The notes beneath the pieces were generated by a model. The model was not told where the DNA came from, searched no databases, and saw only the letters and a program-made list of their open reading frames with translations. From Oscillospiraceae bacterium (GTDB lineage Bacteria > Bacillota > Clostridia > Oscillospirales > Oscillospiraceae), in contig CADBKO010000012.1 of assembly GCA_902795345.1 (NCBI GenBank), positions 1 through 59,918 on the forward strand: a DNA stretch of 59,918 nt. The letters run 5' to 3'. The position numbers and the translations under genes are program-made. Within the stretch, counting starts at the first letter, position 1; each line of letters begins with the position of its first letter. This document shows, piece after piece, positions 17,017 to 25,527 of the stretch.

Positions 17017-17224
17017 CCGCTATCTCCGGGCCCGCGGGGAGCCGCCGGAACCCGGCGCGCCGCTTCCGCCGCCTCCTCCGCCGAAGCCCGGCGGACTGAA
17101 CCTGCCGGGGAAGCTGGAAACGGGGGATCTGATCCTGATCCTCATTCTGTTCCTGATCTGGCTGGAAAAAGAGGACGAAGAGATCCTGATCCTTCTCTCC
17201 GCCCTTGTGGTTATGAGTTTGTGA
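17009..17224 (+). CDS. Small protein with Pro-rich linker and one membrane helix
   Basis: A 71-residue protein. An Arg/Pro-rich N terminus (PLPPPPPPKPGG) leads to GDLILILILFLIWL, a short hydrophobic helix, an acidic break (EKEDEE) and a second hydrophobic stretch at the end. It probably sits in the membrane. The acidic-hydrophobic alternation resembles small spore- or membrane-associated proteins of Clostridia, but I cannot name a family. Its 3' end overlaps the convergent gene at 17211 by 14 bp. Confidence 0.5.
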   Translation: MYNRYLRARGEPPEPGAPLPPPPPPKPGGLNLPGKLETGDLILILILFLIWLEKEDEEILILLSALVVMSL

Positions 17225-17960
17225 GTTCTTCCCCGGGGAGCAGGAACATTTCGTCCCCCGGCGCGGCCAGGTCCGCCTGCTCGGAGGTCAGGCGATAGAT
17301 GACCTTGTCCCCGTCCCGCCGTTCCGCGGCCTCCAGAAGGCCCGTGTCGATGGAGATATAATAGACCATCAGGTAGTCCGTCGGCTTTTCCCGGACGGCG
17401 GCCATGATTCGCCAGGTGCCGTAGAGGTTGACGTAGCCCGCGTCCTCGATCTGCGCCGGGTCGGTTTGCAGCAGGTCCTCGTAGCTGGGGATCATCTGCA
17501 GGATGTCCGCCGACAGCTGCTGGGCCGCCTCGGAGCGGAACACCTCCGGCCCGTCGCCGTACCAGATGCACAGCTCCCCGTCCCGCAGCAGGCAGTTCTT
17601 GTCCGCGTCGCCGGTCTCCGGGGAGGTGAGGCGGATGCGGGTGGCCTCGTTTTTCTGCCAGACCTGGATCAGCCAGGACTGACCGCCGTCTTCCCAATAG
17701 CTGCTGACCAGCAGCCTGCGGCTGTAACTGTCCGGCCGGGCCAGGGTGCGCACCACGGCCTGCACCGTCTCCGGCGTCACTTCCGCCAGGGTAGCCCCGC
17801 CGATCCCGCCCTCACCGGCGCCGGTGGGGAGGGCGGTGGTGTCCGGCAGGATCACCGGGGCCGTGGCCGTGCTGAACCAGCCGAAGCGCAGGGCCAGCAG
17901 CACCACCGCGGCGACCAGCACCAGCGCGCCAAGCACGCCAAGCAAGCGTCGGGCTTTCAT
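17211..17960 (-). CDS. Membrane-anchored hypothetical protein
   Basis: A 249-residue protein with an N-terminal uncleaved signal-anchor (VLGALVLVAAVVLLALRFGW, residues 8-27) and an extracellular domain of about 200 residues rich in beta-like segments (SWLIQVWQKNEATRIRL, YLMVYYISIDTGLLEA). The domain layout recalls outer-surface proteins that monitor or carry lipids, such as LolA-like folds, but the match is not firm. Its start overlaps the WecA/TagO-like gene by 4 bp, so it belongs to the trpS-tagO operon and may act in the cell envelope. Confidence 0.6.
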   Translation of the reverse strand: MKARRLLGVLGALVLVAAVVLLALRFGWFSTATAPVILPDTTALPTGAGEGGIGGATLAEVTPETVQAVVRTLARPDSYSRRLLVSSYWEDGGQSWLIQVWQKNEATRIRLTSPETGDADKNCLLRDGELCIWYGDGPEVFRSEAAQQLSADILQMIPSYEDLLQTDPAQIEDAGYVNLYGTWRIMAAVREKPTDYLMVYYISIDTGLLEAAERRDGDKVIYRLTSEQADLAAPGDEMFLLPGEELTNS

Positions 17961-19081
17961 GGGGCTTTGTCCCCGCCGCCGTCCTTCGGCGCTTCGTCGG
18001 GCGCGTCCTTCGGCGCTTCGCCGCCGGGGTCATGGTGCCGGTGGCTGCCGGAGTAGACGAAGGCGGCGATGGAGATGATGAACATAAAGGCCAGGGCCAC
18101 CACCAGGGCTTTCACCCGCCCGTTGGTGGCCAGCACCACAGCCGCCAGGCCGAACACGGTGCTGATGCAGTAGAGGATGGCCACAGCCTGCTTCTGGCTG
18201 AGGCCCATGTCGATGAGCCGGTGGTGGACATGCCCCCGGTCCGCCTGCATGGGGTTCTGCCCGTGGCAGATCCGGCGCAGGATGGCAAAGATGGTGTCGA
18301 AAAGGGGCAGGGCCAGCACCAGGAAGGGGAGCAGGAAGGAGATGATGGCGTAGGTCTTGAACATGCCGATGACGGACATGGTGGACAGCACATAGCCCAG
18401 CAGCAGGGCCCCCGTATCCCCGGCAAAGATCTTGGCCGGGTTGAGGTTATAGGGGATGAAGCCCAGGCAGGCGCCCGCCAGGGCCGCCATGATGATGGCT
18501 ACGTTCCCTTCGCTGACCAGCAGGGCAATCACCAGCATAGCCACGCTTCCGATGCCGCTGACCCCCACGGCCAAGCCGTCCAGCCCGTCGATCAGGTTGA
18601 CGGAATTGGTCACCAGAACGATCCAGAGGATGGTGATGGGCACGCTGAGCCAGCCCAGGATCAGCCAACCCTCGGAAAACAGGTTGGGGTTGGTGAAGAC
18701 CTCGATGCGGATGCCGTGGCCCACGGCGATGCCGGCGGCGACCAGCTGCAGGATGAGCTTCGTCCACCACTTGAGGGGGCTTATGTCGTCGATGACCCCG
18801 GCGGCCACCACCACCACGCAGCCCAGCAGCATGCCTCGCACCTGGACGTCGATTTGGGAGAAGATCAGGGTCGCCAGCAGAAAGCCCAGGAACATGGCCA
18901 GGCCGCCCAGACGGGGGATGGGATGGTCGTGCATCCGCCGCCCGTCCTTGGGCACGTCCATAGCGCCCACCTTCTGGGCGAAGATCTTCACCAGCGGTGT
19001 GGCGGCGAAGCTCATCACCAGGGCGGTCGCCAGGGAGGCCAGGGCCGTCACCAGCAGCCTGATGTCAATGGGTGTCGTCAT
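17957..19081 (-). CDS. Undecaprenyl-phosphate GlcNAc-1-phosphate transferase (WecA/TagO type)
   Basis: A 374-residue polytopic membrane enzyme of the MraY/WecA family with about eleven helices. It transfers a sugar-1-phosphate, probably GlcNAc-1-P, to undecaprenyl phosphate as the first step of wall teichoic acid or other surface glycan synthesis. Signatures seen: VPKDGRRMHDHPIPRLGG at the N terminus, NSVNLIDGLDGLAVG in the middle, FAGDTGALLLG, and the WecA-type RADRGHVHHRLID loop. The C terminus has an extra charged tail of about 30 residues. It starts 22 nt after trpS. Confidence 0.88.
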   Translation of the reverse strand: MTTPIDIRLLVTALASLATALVMSFAATPLVKIFAQKVGAMDVPKDGRRMHDHPIPRLGGLAMFLGFLLATLIFSQIDVQVRGMLLGCVVVVAAGVIDDISPLKWWTKLILQLVAAGIAVGHGIRIEVFTNPNLFSEGWLILGWLSVPITILWIVLVTNSVNLIDGLDGLAVGVSGIGSVAMLVIALLVSEGNVAIIMAALAGACLGFIPYNLNPAKIFAGDTGALLLGYVLSTMSVIGMFKTYAIISFLLPFLVLALPLFDTIFAILRRICHGQNPMQADRGHVHHRLIDMGLSQKQAVAILYCISTVFGLAAVVLATNGRVKALVVALAFMFIISIAAFVYSGSHRHHDPGGEAPKDAPDEAPKDGGGDKAP

Positions 19082-19103
19082 ACGTTACTCCATTTCGCGG
19101 CGC

Positions 19104-20111
19104 TTACCGCTCCACGAAACCGACTTTCTTATAGACTTTCCGCAGGGTGCGGTTGGCGACGGAAGCCGCTTTATCCGCGCCTTCCCGGTAGACGGCGGTC
19201 AGGTAATCCTTGTTCTTCATCAGGTCCTCGGCCTTCTCCCGGATGGGCCGCAGCAGCTCCACCACGCTCTCGCCCACCCTGGTCTTGAAGTCGCCGTAGC
19301 CCTTGCCCTCGAACTCGCGCTCGATCTCCTCGAAGCTGAGGCCGGAGGCGCAGGAATAGATCTGCATCAGGTTGGCCACGCCGGGCTTGGCGGCGGGGTC
19401 GTAGCGGACGCAGTTGACGGTGTCGGAGTCGGTCTTGGCCCGCTTGAAGGAGCGGAGGATGTCCTCCGGCTTCTCCATGATATAGATGCAGCCGCCGGGG
19501 TCCTTGTCGGATTTGCTCATCTTGTTCTCCGGGGTGGTGAGGCTCATGATCCGGGCCCCGGTCTTGGGGATGAAGGGCTCCGGCAGGGTGAACACGTCCC
19601 CATAGACGCCGTTGAAGCGGATGGCGATGTCCCGGCAGAGCTCCACATGCTGCTTCTGGTCGTCCCCCACGGGCACCAGGTCCGTCTGGTACAGCAGGAT
19701 GTCCGCCGCCATGAGAGCGGGGTAGGTGAAAAGGCCCGCGTTGATGTTCTCCGCGTTCTTGGCGGACTTGTCCTTGAACTGGGTCATGCGGCTCAACTCG
19801 CCGAACATGGTATAACAGTCCAGCACCCAGCCCAGCTGGGCGTGGGCGGGCACATGGCTCTGGATGAAGAGCGTGTTTTTCTGGGGATCCAGGCCGCAGG
19901 CGATATACTGGGCCAGCTGGCTCAGGGCCCGCCGACGCAGGTCCGCAGGGTTCTGCCGCACGGTGATGGCGTGCTCGTCCACGATGCAGTAGTAGCAGTC
20001 ATAGGTCTCGCTGAGCTCCACCCAGTTGCGGATGGCGCCCATATAGGAACCCAGGGTCAGTTCGCCGCTGGGCTGGATGCCGCTGAATATGACTTTTCTT
20101 TTCTCGTCCAT
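19104..20111 (-). CDS. trpS: Tryptophanyl-tRNA synthetase
   Basis: A 335-residue class I synthetase that charges tRNA-Trp. It shows the nucleotide-binding region FSGIQPSGELTLGSYMGA (HIGH-like) and the KMSKS loop as NKMSKSDKDPGG. Length matches bacterial TrpRS (about 330). The ATG at 20111 has GAGGG 7 nt upstream; the longer frame to 20150 is rejected. No T-box is visible in the leader, which instead borders a MITE-like element. First gene of an apparent operon with the WecA/TagO-like gene. Confidence 0.95.
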   Translation of the reverse strand: MDEKRKVIFSGIQPSGELTLGSYMGAIRNWVELSETYDCYYCIVDEHAITVRQNPADLRRRALSQLAQYIACGLDPQKNTLFIQSHVPAHAQLGWVLDCYTMFGELSRMTQFKDKSAKNAENINAGLFTYPALMAADILLYQTDLVPVGDDQKQHVELCRDIAIRFNGVYGDVFTLPEPFIPKTGARIMSLTTPENKMSKSDKDPGGCIYIMEKPEDILRSFKRAKTDSDTVNCVRYDPAAKPGVANLMQIYSCASGLSFEEIEREFEGKGYGDFKTRVGESVVELLRPIREKAEDLMKNKDYLTAVYREGADKAASVANRTLRKVYKKVGFVER

Positions 20112-20155
20112 GGTTATTCCCTCGTTTCCGCAATTCGGAATTATCGGCACTGATT

Positions 20156-20318
20156 AGGCAACACCGCATAATCCACGGCACGCATCTTGCTTGCATAATA
20201 ATCCGTCACATCGCCCAAAAATCCTCGGTAATACACAAAGTATTACCTGCGGTTTTTGGCCAATCTGACGAAAATTCTGACTGCGCAATCTGCGCACCAG
20301 GATTATGCGGTGTTGCCT
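20156..20318. mobile_element. MITE-like element with 19-bp terminal inverted repeats
   Basis: A 163-bp segment bounded by perfect 19-bp inverted repeats (20156-20174 and 20300-20318; outer bases AGGCAACACCGCATAATCC). It codes for nothing. The centre forms a nested hairpin with GGTAATAC/GTATTACC (loop ACAAA) extended by AAAAATCC/GGTTTTTGG. A TA or TTA target duplication is possible but not exact. It makes up most of the 332-bp gap between trpS and the M42 peptidase gene and may carry or disrupt trpS promoter elements. No transposase is present, so mobility would need a helper. Confidence 0.7.
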
Positions 20319-20398
20319 TTACCGATTTTAGGAATCATACCACAACGGCAGGGGATTTTCAACTGATTTCCGGCATGGCAAGCCAGAGCGGGCATTTA

Positions 20399-20427
20399 CG
20401 GGGACGCTGCATTTCTCAGCGTCCCCG
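20399..20427 (-). terminator. Terminator of the M42 peptidase gene
   Basis: An 11-bp stem CGGGGACGCTG/CAGCGTCCCCG with a 7-nt loop lies 17 nt downstream of the minus-strand stop at 20444. The T-tract is poor. Confidence 0.55.
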
Positions 20428-20443
20428 AAGCCGCGTCATCGGA

Positions 20444-21490
20444 TCACAGCGCGTAGGCGATGAGGAGACGGAGAGTGTTTTCCGCCCCGTCCCGGTGGCT
20501 CCGTTCATAGCCGTGGGAGGCGTAGACCCCCGCGCCGATCAGGCCGTGGCGCAGGTCGTGGCCCGCCTCCAGCGTGGTCTCCACGTCGCTTCCGTAGTGG
20601 GGGTAGACGTCCACGGCGTAATCCGCGCCGCTGCGCTTCGCCGCCTCGATCAGCCCCTTCACCACCGGGTAGCTGTAAGGCCCGCCGCTGTCCTTGGCGC
20701 AGATGGAGACCTGCTTTTCCGTGCACGCCAGCCCCTCGCCCACGCAGCCCATGTCCACGGAGATGGCCTCGGTGCAGCCCGCAGGCACAGTGCCGCTGCC
20801 GCCGTGGCCCACCTCTTCGAACACCGTGATATGGGCATAGAGGGCCCGCTTCGGCGTGATCTGCTTCTCCCGGATGTACCTGGCGAAGCCGAGAAGGATG
20901 CCCACGCTCAGCTTGTCGTCCAGGAAGCGGGATTTGATATAGCCGGATCTCGTGATCCGCACATTCGGCTCGAAGCAGACGAAGTCCCCCACGGCGATGC
21001 CCAGCTTTTCCGCGTCCTCCTTCGAGCCCACGTCCTCGTCCAGCACGACCTCGCAGGTGTCCCAGTCCCGCTTTGTGCTGTTGTATTCGCCGTTCACATG
21101 GATGGAGGCGTTGCACAGCTGGAAGGTGCCCTCATAGACGCCGCTGAATTTCGTCACGACACGCACGTTCTCCGTCTCGGCGTTATTGGGATTCATGCCG
21201 CCGAGATTGGTGAGCCGGAGCCGCCCACTGCCCTTAATCTCCGCCACCATGCCGCCCAGGGTGTCCAGATGGGCTTCCAGGAGCAGGCCGTTTTCCCGGT
21301 CCGCGCCGCCGAAGGAGACCAGCACGCCCCCCTTGTTGGTGCGCTTTGCCTCAAAGCCCAGCTTCCGGAATTCCTCCAGCACCCAGGCCGCCGCCTCTTC
21401 CGTGTAGCCGGTGGGGGAGTCGATGTTCAGCAGGGTCTCGGTTTCCTTCATAAGGAAATCCGTGTACTTTTTCAGAGACAGCTTGTTCAT
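20444..21490 (-). CDS. M42-family metallopeptidase (aminopeptidase)
   Basis: A 348-residue dinuclear-metal aminopeptidase of the M42 (FrvX/deblocking, TET) family. Ligand segments are in order: AHLDTLGGM near residue 74, the bridging Asp in SRFLDDKLS near 190, catalytic EEVGHGGS near 224, SVDMG near 245, and the C-terminal YASHGYERSH. It trims peptides in the cytoplasm, often as a dodecameric tetrahedron. A monocistronic gene with its own terminator. M42 and M18/M20 can be confused, but GHGG and the short length favour M42. Confidence 0.85.
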   Translation of the reverse strand: MNKLSLKKYTDFLMKETETLLNIDSPTGYTEEAAAWVLEEFRKLGFEAKRTNKGGVLVSFGGADRENGLLLEAHLDTLGGMVAEIKGSGRLRLTNLGGMNPNNAETENVRVVTKFSGVYEGTFQLCNASIHVNGEYNSTKRDWDTCEVVLDEDVGSKEDAEKLGIAVGDFVCFEPNVRITRSGYIKSRFLDDKLSVGILLGFARYIREKQITPKRALYAHITVFEEVGHGGSGTVPAGCTEAISVDMGCVGEGLACTEKQVSICAKDSGGPYSYPVVKGLIEAAKRSGADYAVDVYPHYGSDVETTLEAGHDLRHGLIGAGVYASHGYERSHRDGAENTLRLLIAYAL

Positions 21491-21593
21491 TTCCGCAGTT
21501 CCTTTCCTGTCGCTTGTATTCCGCGCCTATTCTAGCACAGGAAAAGCATGGGGACAAGCGGAGCGCGGGAAGCCCCGCCCGGGCCGAAGCCGG

Positions 21594-21622
21594 TGGACTT
21601 TCCGGCGGTTTTATGCTATCCT
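21594..21622 (+). promoter_or_regulatory. Promoter of the PhlG-like hydrolase gene
   Basis: TGGACT (21594-21599), 17-nt spacer, TATCCT (21617-21622), with TATGC before the -10. It lies 40 nt before the ATG at 21662. Confidence 0.5.
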
Positions 21623-21661
21623 GAAAGCAAATCAAAATGAAAGGAAAGGAGCAGATACCAC

Positions 21662-22429
21662 ATGGTACCGATCACGGAAGAAGAAAGAAACGGACCGCTT
21701 TACAAGTATTTCATGAGGGATATGGTCGAGCCGGATCCCGCCAAGTATGCGCAGACCCAGGAACCCGTGGATTTCCCCGAGGAGGAGAGCGCGCTGCATC
21801 TGGACAATCTCTTCGACCCCGGCTATATGCCCGTGGAGCTGGGCTACGGCTATCTTCCCGACGGCTGCGCCATCCTTGCCAACCTGACCGAGTTCCCGGG
21901 GGCCACCGTGGAGATGTTCGACTTCTGGTTTGCCTGGCACCCCATCGAATCCATGCGCTACAAGATCTGGAACCGGGATCAGCACTACTACTGCCAGACC
22001 ATGAATCCGGAGATCGCCCTCAACAAGTCCCTCTCCCTGCGGGAGCGCCTGTGGAACACCACCCATGACATCGAGGAAGACTGCAACATGGGAAAGCAGC
22101 CCTTGAAGATCACGTTCTGCAACCCCGCGGACATCGGCTTCAGCAAGGAGAAGCTGGCGAAGTTTGACGGCACCATCGTCTGTTCCGCCGCAGGCAACAT
22201 GGTCCATTTCTTCCGCCCGACGCCCGGCGGCTGCGAGCTCCGCACCCGCTTCTTCTTTGGCTACAAGGTGGAAAACGGGAAAATGGTCAAGGCCCTGCCC
22301 GACGGCATGAAATTCCCCACCCTCGCACCCGTCAAGGCCCTGCTGCACCACAACATCAAGGAATTCACGAACCTGGCCGCCATCCTTCCGGAGGTCTATG
22401 CCGAGTTCTACGAGGATTTTGTGAAGTGA
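21662..22429 (+). CDS. DAPG/phloretin hydrolase-like (PhlG family) protein
   Basis: A 255-residue soluble protein resembling PhlG, the zinc-dependent hydrolase that cleaves the C-C bond of diacetylphloroglucinol, and the related phloretin hydrolase of gut Eubacterium. The segment FDFWFAWHPIESMRYKIWNR with the following DQHYY is the typical core, and HH near residue 236 may supply further zinc ligands. Family members in gut anaerobes act on acylphloroglucinols or flavonoid chalcones. Substrate identity is inference. AAAGGAAAGGAG precedes the ATG. Monocistronic, with a hairpin terminator 16 nt downstream. Confidence 0.7.
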   Translation: MVPITEEERNGPLYKYFMRDMVEPDPAKYAQTQEPVDFPEEESALHLDNLFDPGYMPVELGYGYLPDGCAILANLTEFPGATVEMFDFWFAWHPIESMRYKIWNRDQHYYCQTMNPEIALNKSLSLRERLWNTTHDIEEDCNMGKQPLKITFCNPADIGFSKEKLAKFDGTIVCSAAGNMVHFFRPTPGGCELRTRFFFGYKVENGKMVKALPDGMKFPTLAPVKALLHHNIKEFTNLAAILPEVYAEFYEDFVK

Positions 22430-22445
22430 TACCCTCTGCCCATAA

Positions 22446-22477
22446 GGAAAGCCCGGCCCATCAAGGCCGGGCTTTCC
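22446..22477 (+). terminator. Terminator after the PhlG-like gene
   Basis: A 13-bp stem GGAAAGCCCGGCC/GGCCGGGCTTTCC with a 6-nt loop, 16 nt after the stop codon. No T-tract follows. Confidence 0.6.
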
Positions 22478-22612
22478 CTGCCTGCGGCCCTTCTCCCGGC
22501 GGAAGGGCGGGGTGAAGAAACCGGCGGAAAGACGGTTCCATCTGTTATTTCCCGCCCGAATATGATATGATGGAGTAAAAAGAATGGGATTCTTCCCGCT
22601 GGAGGATCTTGC

Positions 22613-23551
22613 ATGACACTGCAAACACTGTTTGAACAGAATAAGGAGCGCCTCATGTCGGCGGTCAGCGGCGCGGATGCTGCGTCGGCGGTCCGCGCCA
22701 TGAATGCAGAGCTGGACCGCATTTTATACACCTTCAACGATCAGGAGGAGGATGCCCGCGTCCGGGCGGCGGCCGACAGCATGATCCAGACGGCGAAAGC
22801 GGCCTGCTCCCTGGCGGACAGCGCCGGAGAGACGAAGATCTACGGCAGGACGGAATACGGCAATACTTCTCCCGACAAAAAGCGGGTGTCCAAGGGGGGC
22901 CTTCTGCTCCTGGCCCTGGGGCTGATCGCCGCCGCCGTCACGGTGGCCGGCGCGCTGCTGCTGGCCTCCTACGCGTCGCCGGACTCCGGCGGTCTGCCGC
23001 CCCGCTGGGTGCTGGCGGGCGTGCCGCTGCTGGCGTCTGCGGCGCTGTTCTTCGCGGGCATGCTGCTCCGGGGCGGGAAAGGGGCGGCGAAGGAGACGCT
23101 GCACGCGGAGGTAGCGCTGGACGCGACCCTTATATACAACCGCCTCCTGTCTGTGATCCTGGTCATGGACAAGCAGCTGGAGGAGGTCCGAAGCGCCGCC
23201 AGGCAGGAGGAAAAGGCGCGCCTGAGAGAACAGGCCTCGGCCCTGGACGGCGCGGAGCTGGAGCTGCTGGCCCGGCTGCTGGAGGACGCTTACGGCAGGC
23301 GGGGCGAGGACGACCAGGCCGAGGAGGAGATCGCCCAGATCCGCTTCTACCTCCATAAAAAGAATGTGGAAGTGGTGGACTGGACCGCGGACGTCCTTCG
23401 GCGAAGCGGGAGCAAAGAGACCGAAACGGTCAGCAACAGCGGCTGGTTCGATATGATGCCGGCTTTTTCCGGGGGCACCATCCGGCCCGCCCTGGTGGCG
23501 GACGGCAAACTCCTGAAGAAGGGCATGGCTTCCGCCGGAAGGGATGCATGA
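22613..23551 (+). CDS. Membrane protein with GrpE-like C-terminal segment
   Basis: A 312-residue protein. Residues 1-90 are helical and acidic, two transmembrane helices follow (about 95-120 and 131-154), then a long coiled-coil-like helix (about 165-235). The C terminus carries DMMPAFSGGTIRPALVADGK and a Leu-Leu-Lys-Lys-Gly end, resembling the C-terminal beta-domain of GrpE nucleotide exchange factors. It overlaps the Hsp70-like gene by 4 bp, so the pair probably works as a membrane-bound exchange factor and its ATPase. GGAGG lies 7 nt before the ATG. The GrpE relation is a pattern judgement, not a computed match. Confidence 0.6.
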   Translation: MTLQTLFEQNKERLMSAVSGADAASAVRAMNAELDRILYTFNDQEEDARVRAAADSMIQTAKAACSLADSAGETKIYGRTEYGNTSPDKKRVSKGGLLLLALGLIAAAVTVAGALLLASYASPDSGGLPPRWVLAGVPLLASAALFFAGMLLRGGKGAAKETLHAEVALDATLIYNRLLSVILVMDKQLEEVRSAARQEEKARLREQASALDGAELELLARLLEDAYGRRGEDDQAEEEIAQIRFYLHKKNVEVVDWTADVLRRSGSKETETVSNSGWFDMMPAFSGGTIRPALVADGKLLKKGMASAGRDA

Positions 23552-25464
23552 TGGAACGATTTTACGGATTTGACCTGGGGGACGCGGAAAGCGCCGTCAC
23601 CAGGATCATCAAGGGGGAGGGCGCTTCGCCGGAGGTGATACCCGTCCGGGAGGCCGGCAGCTTCATCACGGCCTATGCCATGAAGCGGGACGGGCAGCTG
23701 CTGATCGGGGAGGGCGCCTGCTACGATCCGGAGGTGCTGGTCCGGAAGCTGCGGTTCAAGAGCCGCTTCCTGACGGAGAGCGGCGCGAGGAACGACATCA
23801 AGAGCTTCGCGGCGGGGGTGCTGGGGGAGCTGCTCCTGACCGGGGACCTGGTGCGGGGTGACGACCAATGCTTTTATGTCGGCTGTCCCGCCGGGTGGGA
23901 CAAGGCCGCCCGGGAGGAATACCGGGGCATTTTCGAGAGCGCGGGTTATCCCCCGCTGAAGGTCGTGTCGGAATCCCGGGCCGCCCTGGTGAGCGCCTGC
24001 CGGTCGAAGCACCTGCAGGTGGGCTACGATATCCTGTCGAAGCCGGTGCTGGTGGTGGACGTCGGTTCCTCCACCACCGATTTCGCCTATATCATGAGCG
24101 GCAAAGAGGTGGAGCTGAAGACCGGGGGCGAGGTGGCGCTGGGAGGCGGCATCATGGACGAGATCCTGCTGGAGGAGGCGGTCGCAGCTTCGCCGGACCC
24201 GGAGAAGATACGCCGGGTCTTTGCGGAAAACGAGGCCTGGCGCACCTACTGTGAGTTTGCCGCCCGCCGCCTGAAGGAGAAATACTATTCCGATGTGGAA
24301 TATTGGCAAAGCGAACCGCTGACCCAGACGATCAGCCTCCGCACCCAGCTCATCCCGATCAAGCTGAAGCTGACCATGAGCCCCGCGATCGCGGACAGGC
24401 TCCTCAACAAAAAGGTGGACCGCCTGGACGGCAGATCCTTCCGCAGCGTGTTCACCGACAGCCTCCGACAGGTCCGGGAGAGCATCTCCGAACGCCAGCC
24501 CGAGCTGATCTTCATGACGGGGGGCGTGTCCCGCATGGAGGAGCTGCGGCAGTGGTGCCGGGAGGTGTTCCCGGAGGCGGTGGTCATCTGCGGCAGCGAG
24601 CCGGAGTATTCCGTCGCCAAGGGGCTTGCGCAGTGCGGGCTCATTGATGAGGAGCTGCGGGATTTCAAGTCGGAGATCGCGCAGCTGATCGAGTCAACGG
24701 CGGTGGAGGACGTGGTGGAACGGCATATCGACGAGCTGTACCGGAGCACGGTGGACAGCATCGTGGACCCGATCCTGGAGCATGTGGCCATTCCGGTCAT
24801 AGACCGCTGGCGGGACGGCTCCATTGAACGGCTGGAGGAGATCGACGCGATCCTGGAAAAGGATATCGACGCCTATTTACATTCGGACGAGGGCAGGGAG
24901 CTGCTGGGAAAGAACGTGGCCGCCTGGCTGAAAAAGGTCTCCGCCGGCCTGGAGGAATACACCATGCCCGTCTGCGTCCGCCATAACGTGCCCTTCACGG
25001 CCCTGAACCTGACGTCCTATCTGTCCCTCTCGGACATAGATATCCATGTGGAGGCAAAGGACCTCTTTGCCATCCGGGAAATGACCTGGCTGATCGACGC
25101 CATCGTATCCGTGGTGGTGGGGCTCCTGTGCGGCGGGGGAGGCCTGGCCCTCATCGCAACCGGCGTGCAAGGCATCCTGATCGGCTTTGTGGTATCCGCC
25201 CTGGTGCTCGCCCTGGGCAGGGAGCAGATGCAGGGCGCTTTCCTTCGGATGAACGTGCCCAAGCCCATGCGAAAGCTGATGCCCAAGAGCTATCTGCGCA
25301 CCAGGGCAGACCGCATCAGCAGGGAGGTCAAGGCCGGCCTGTATGAAAAGCTGGAGCAGGAGAAGAACGAGGACATCACGGAGAAGCTGGTGGAGGATAT
25401 TTCCGGCCAGATCGAGATGTGCCTGACCAAAATGGCGGAGGTCGTGGAGCTGCCCCTGGGCTGA
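23548..25464 (+). CDS. Hsp70/actin-fold ATPase with membrane segment
   Basis: A 638-residue protein with the actin/Hsp70 nucleotide-binding fold: phosphate-1 loop YGFDLGDAES (residues 6-15), phosphate-2 VVDVGSSTTDFAY (about 169-181), and adenosine motif IFMTGGVSRM (about 321-330). In place of the Hsp70 peptide-binding domain there is a helical region (about 355-510) and a two-helix membrane segment (about 512-557), then a charged cytoplasmic tail. It differs from DnaK and from ParM/MreB. Coupled (ATGA overlap) to the GrpE-like membrane protein. Role unknown; a membrane-tethered chaperone or envelope-stress device is a reasonable guess. Confidence 0.75.
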   Translation: MMERFYGFDLGDAESAVTRIIKGEGASPEVIPVREAGSFITAYAMKRDGQLLIGEGACYDPEVLVRKLRFKSRFLTESGARNDIKSFAAGVLGELLLTGDLVRGDDQCFYVGCPAGWDKAAREEYRGIFESAGYPPLKVVSESRAALVSACRSKHLQVGYDILSKPVLVVDVGSSTTDFAYIMSGKEVELKTGGEVALGGGIMDEILLEEAVAASPDPEKIRRVFAENEAWRTYCEFAARRLKEKYYSDVEYWQSEPLTQTISLRTQLIPIKLKLTMSPAIADRLLNKKVDRLDGRSFRSVFTDSLRQVRESISERQPELIFMTGGVSRMEELRQWCREVFPEAVVICGSEPEYSVAKGLAQCGLIDEELRDFKSEIAQLIESTAVEDVVERHIDELYRSTVDSIVDPILEHVAIPVIDRWRDGSIERLEEIDAILEKDIDAYLHSDEGRELLGKNVAAWLKKVSAGLEEYTMPVCVRHNVPFTALNLTSYLSLSDIDIHVEAKDLFAIREMTWLIDAIVSVVVGLLCGGGGLALIATGVQGILIGFVVSALVLALGREQMQGAFLRMNVPKPMRKLMPKSYLRTRADRISREVKAGLYEKLEQEKNEDITEKLVEDISGQIEMCLTKMAEVVELPLG

Positions 25465-25527
25465 TCGCCTCCGGCGCCGTCAATCCTTGCAAGATCAATA
25501 CGAATAAAATATAGAGGAGGTATTTCC

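Noticed and set aside
20112..20443. Possible T-box or tryptophan leader upstream of trpS
   Set aside because: No T-box core sequence or specifier stem seen; the structure present is explained by the terminal inverted repeats of the MITE-like element.
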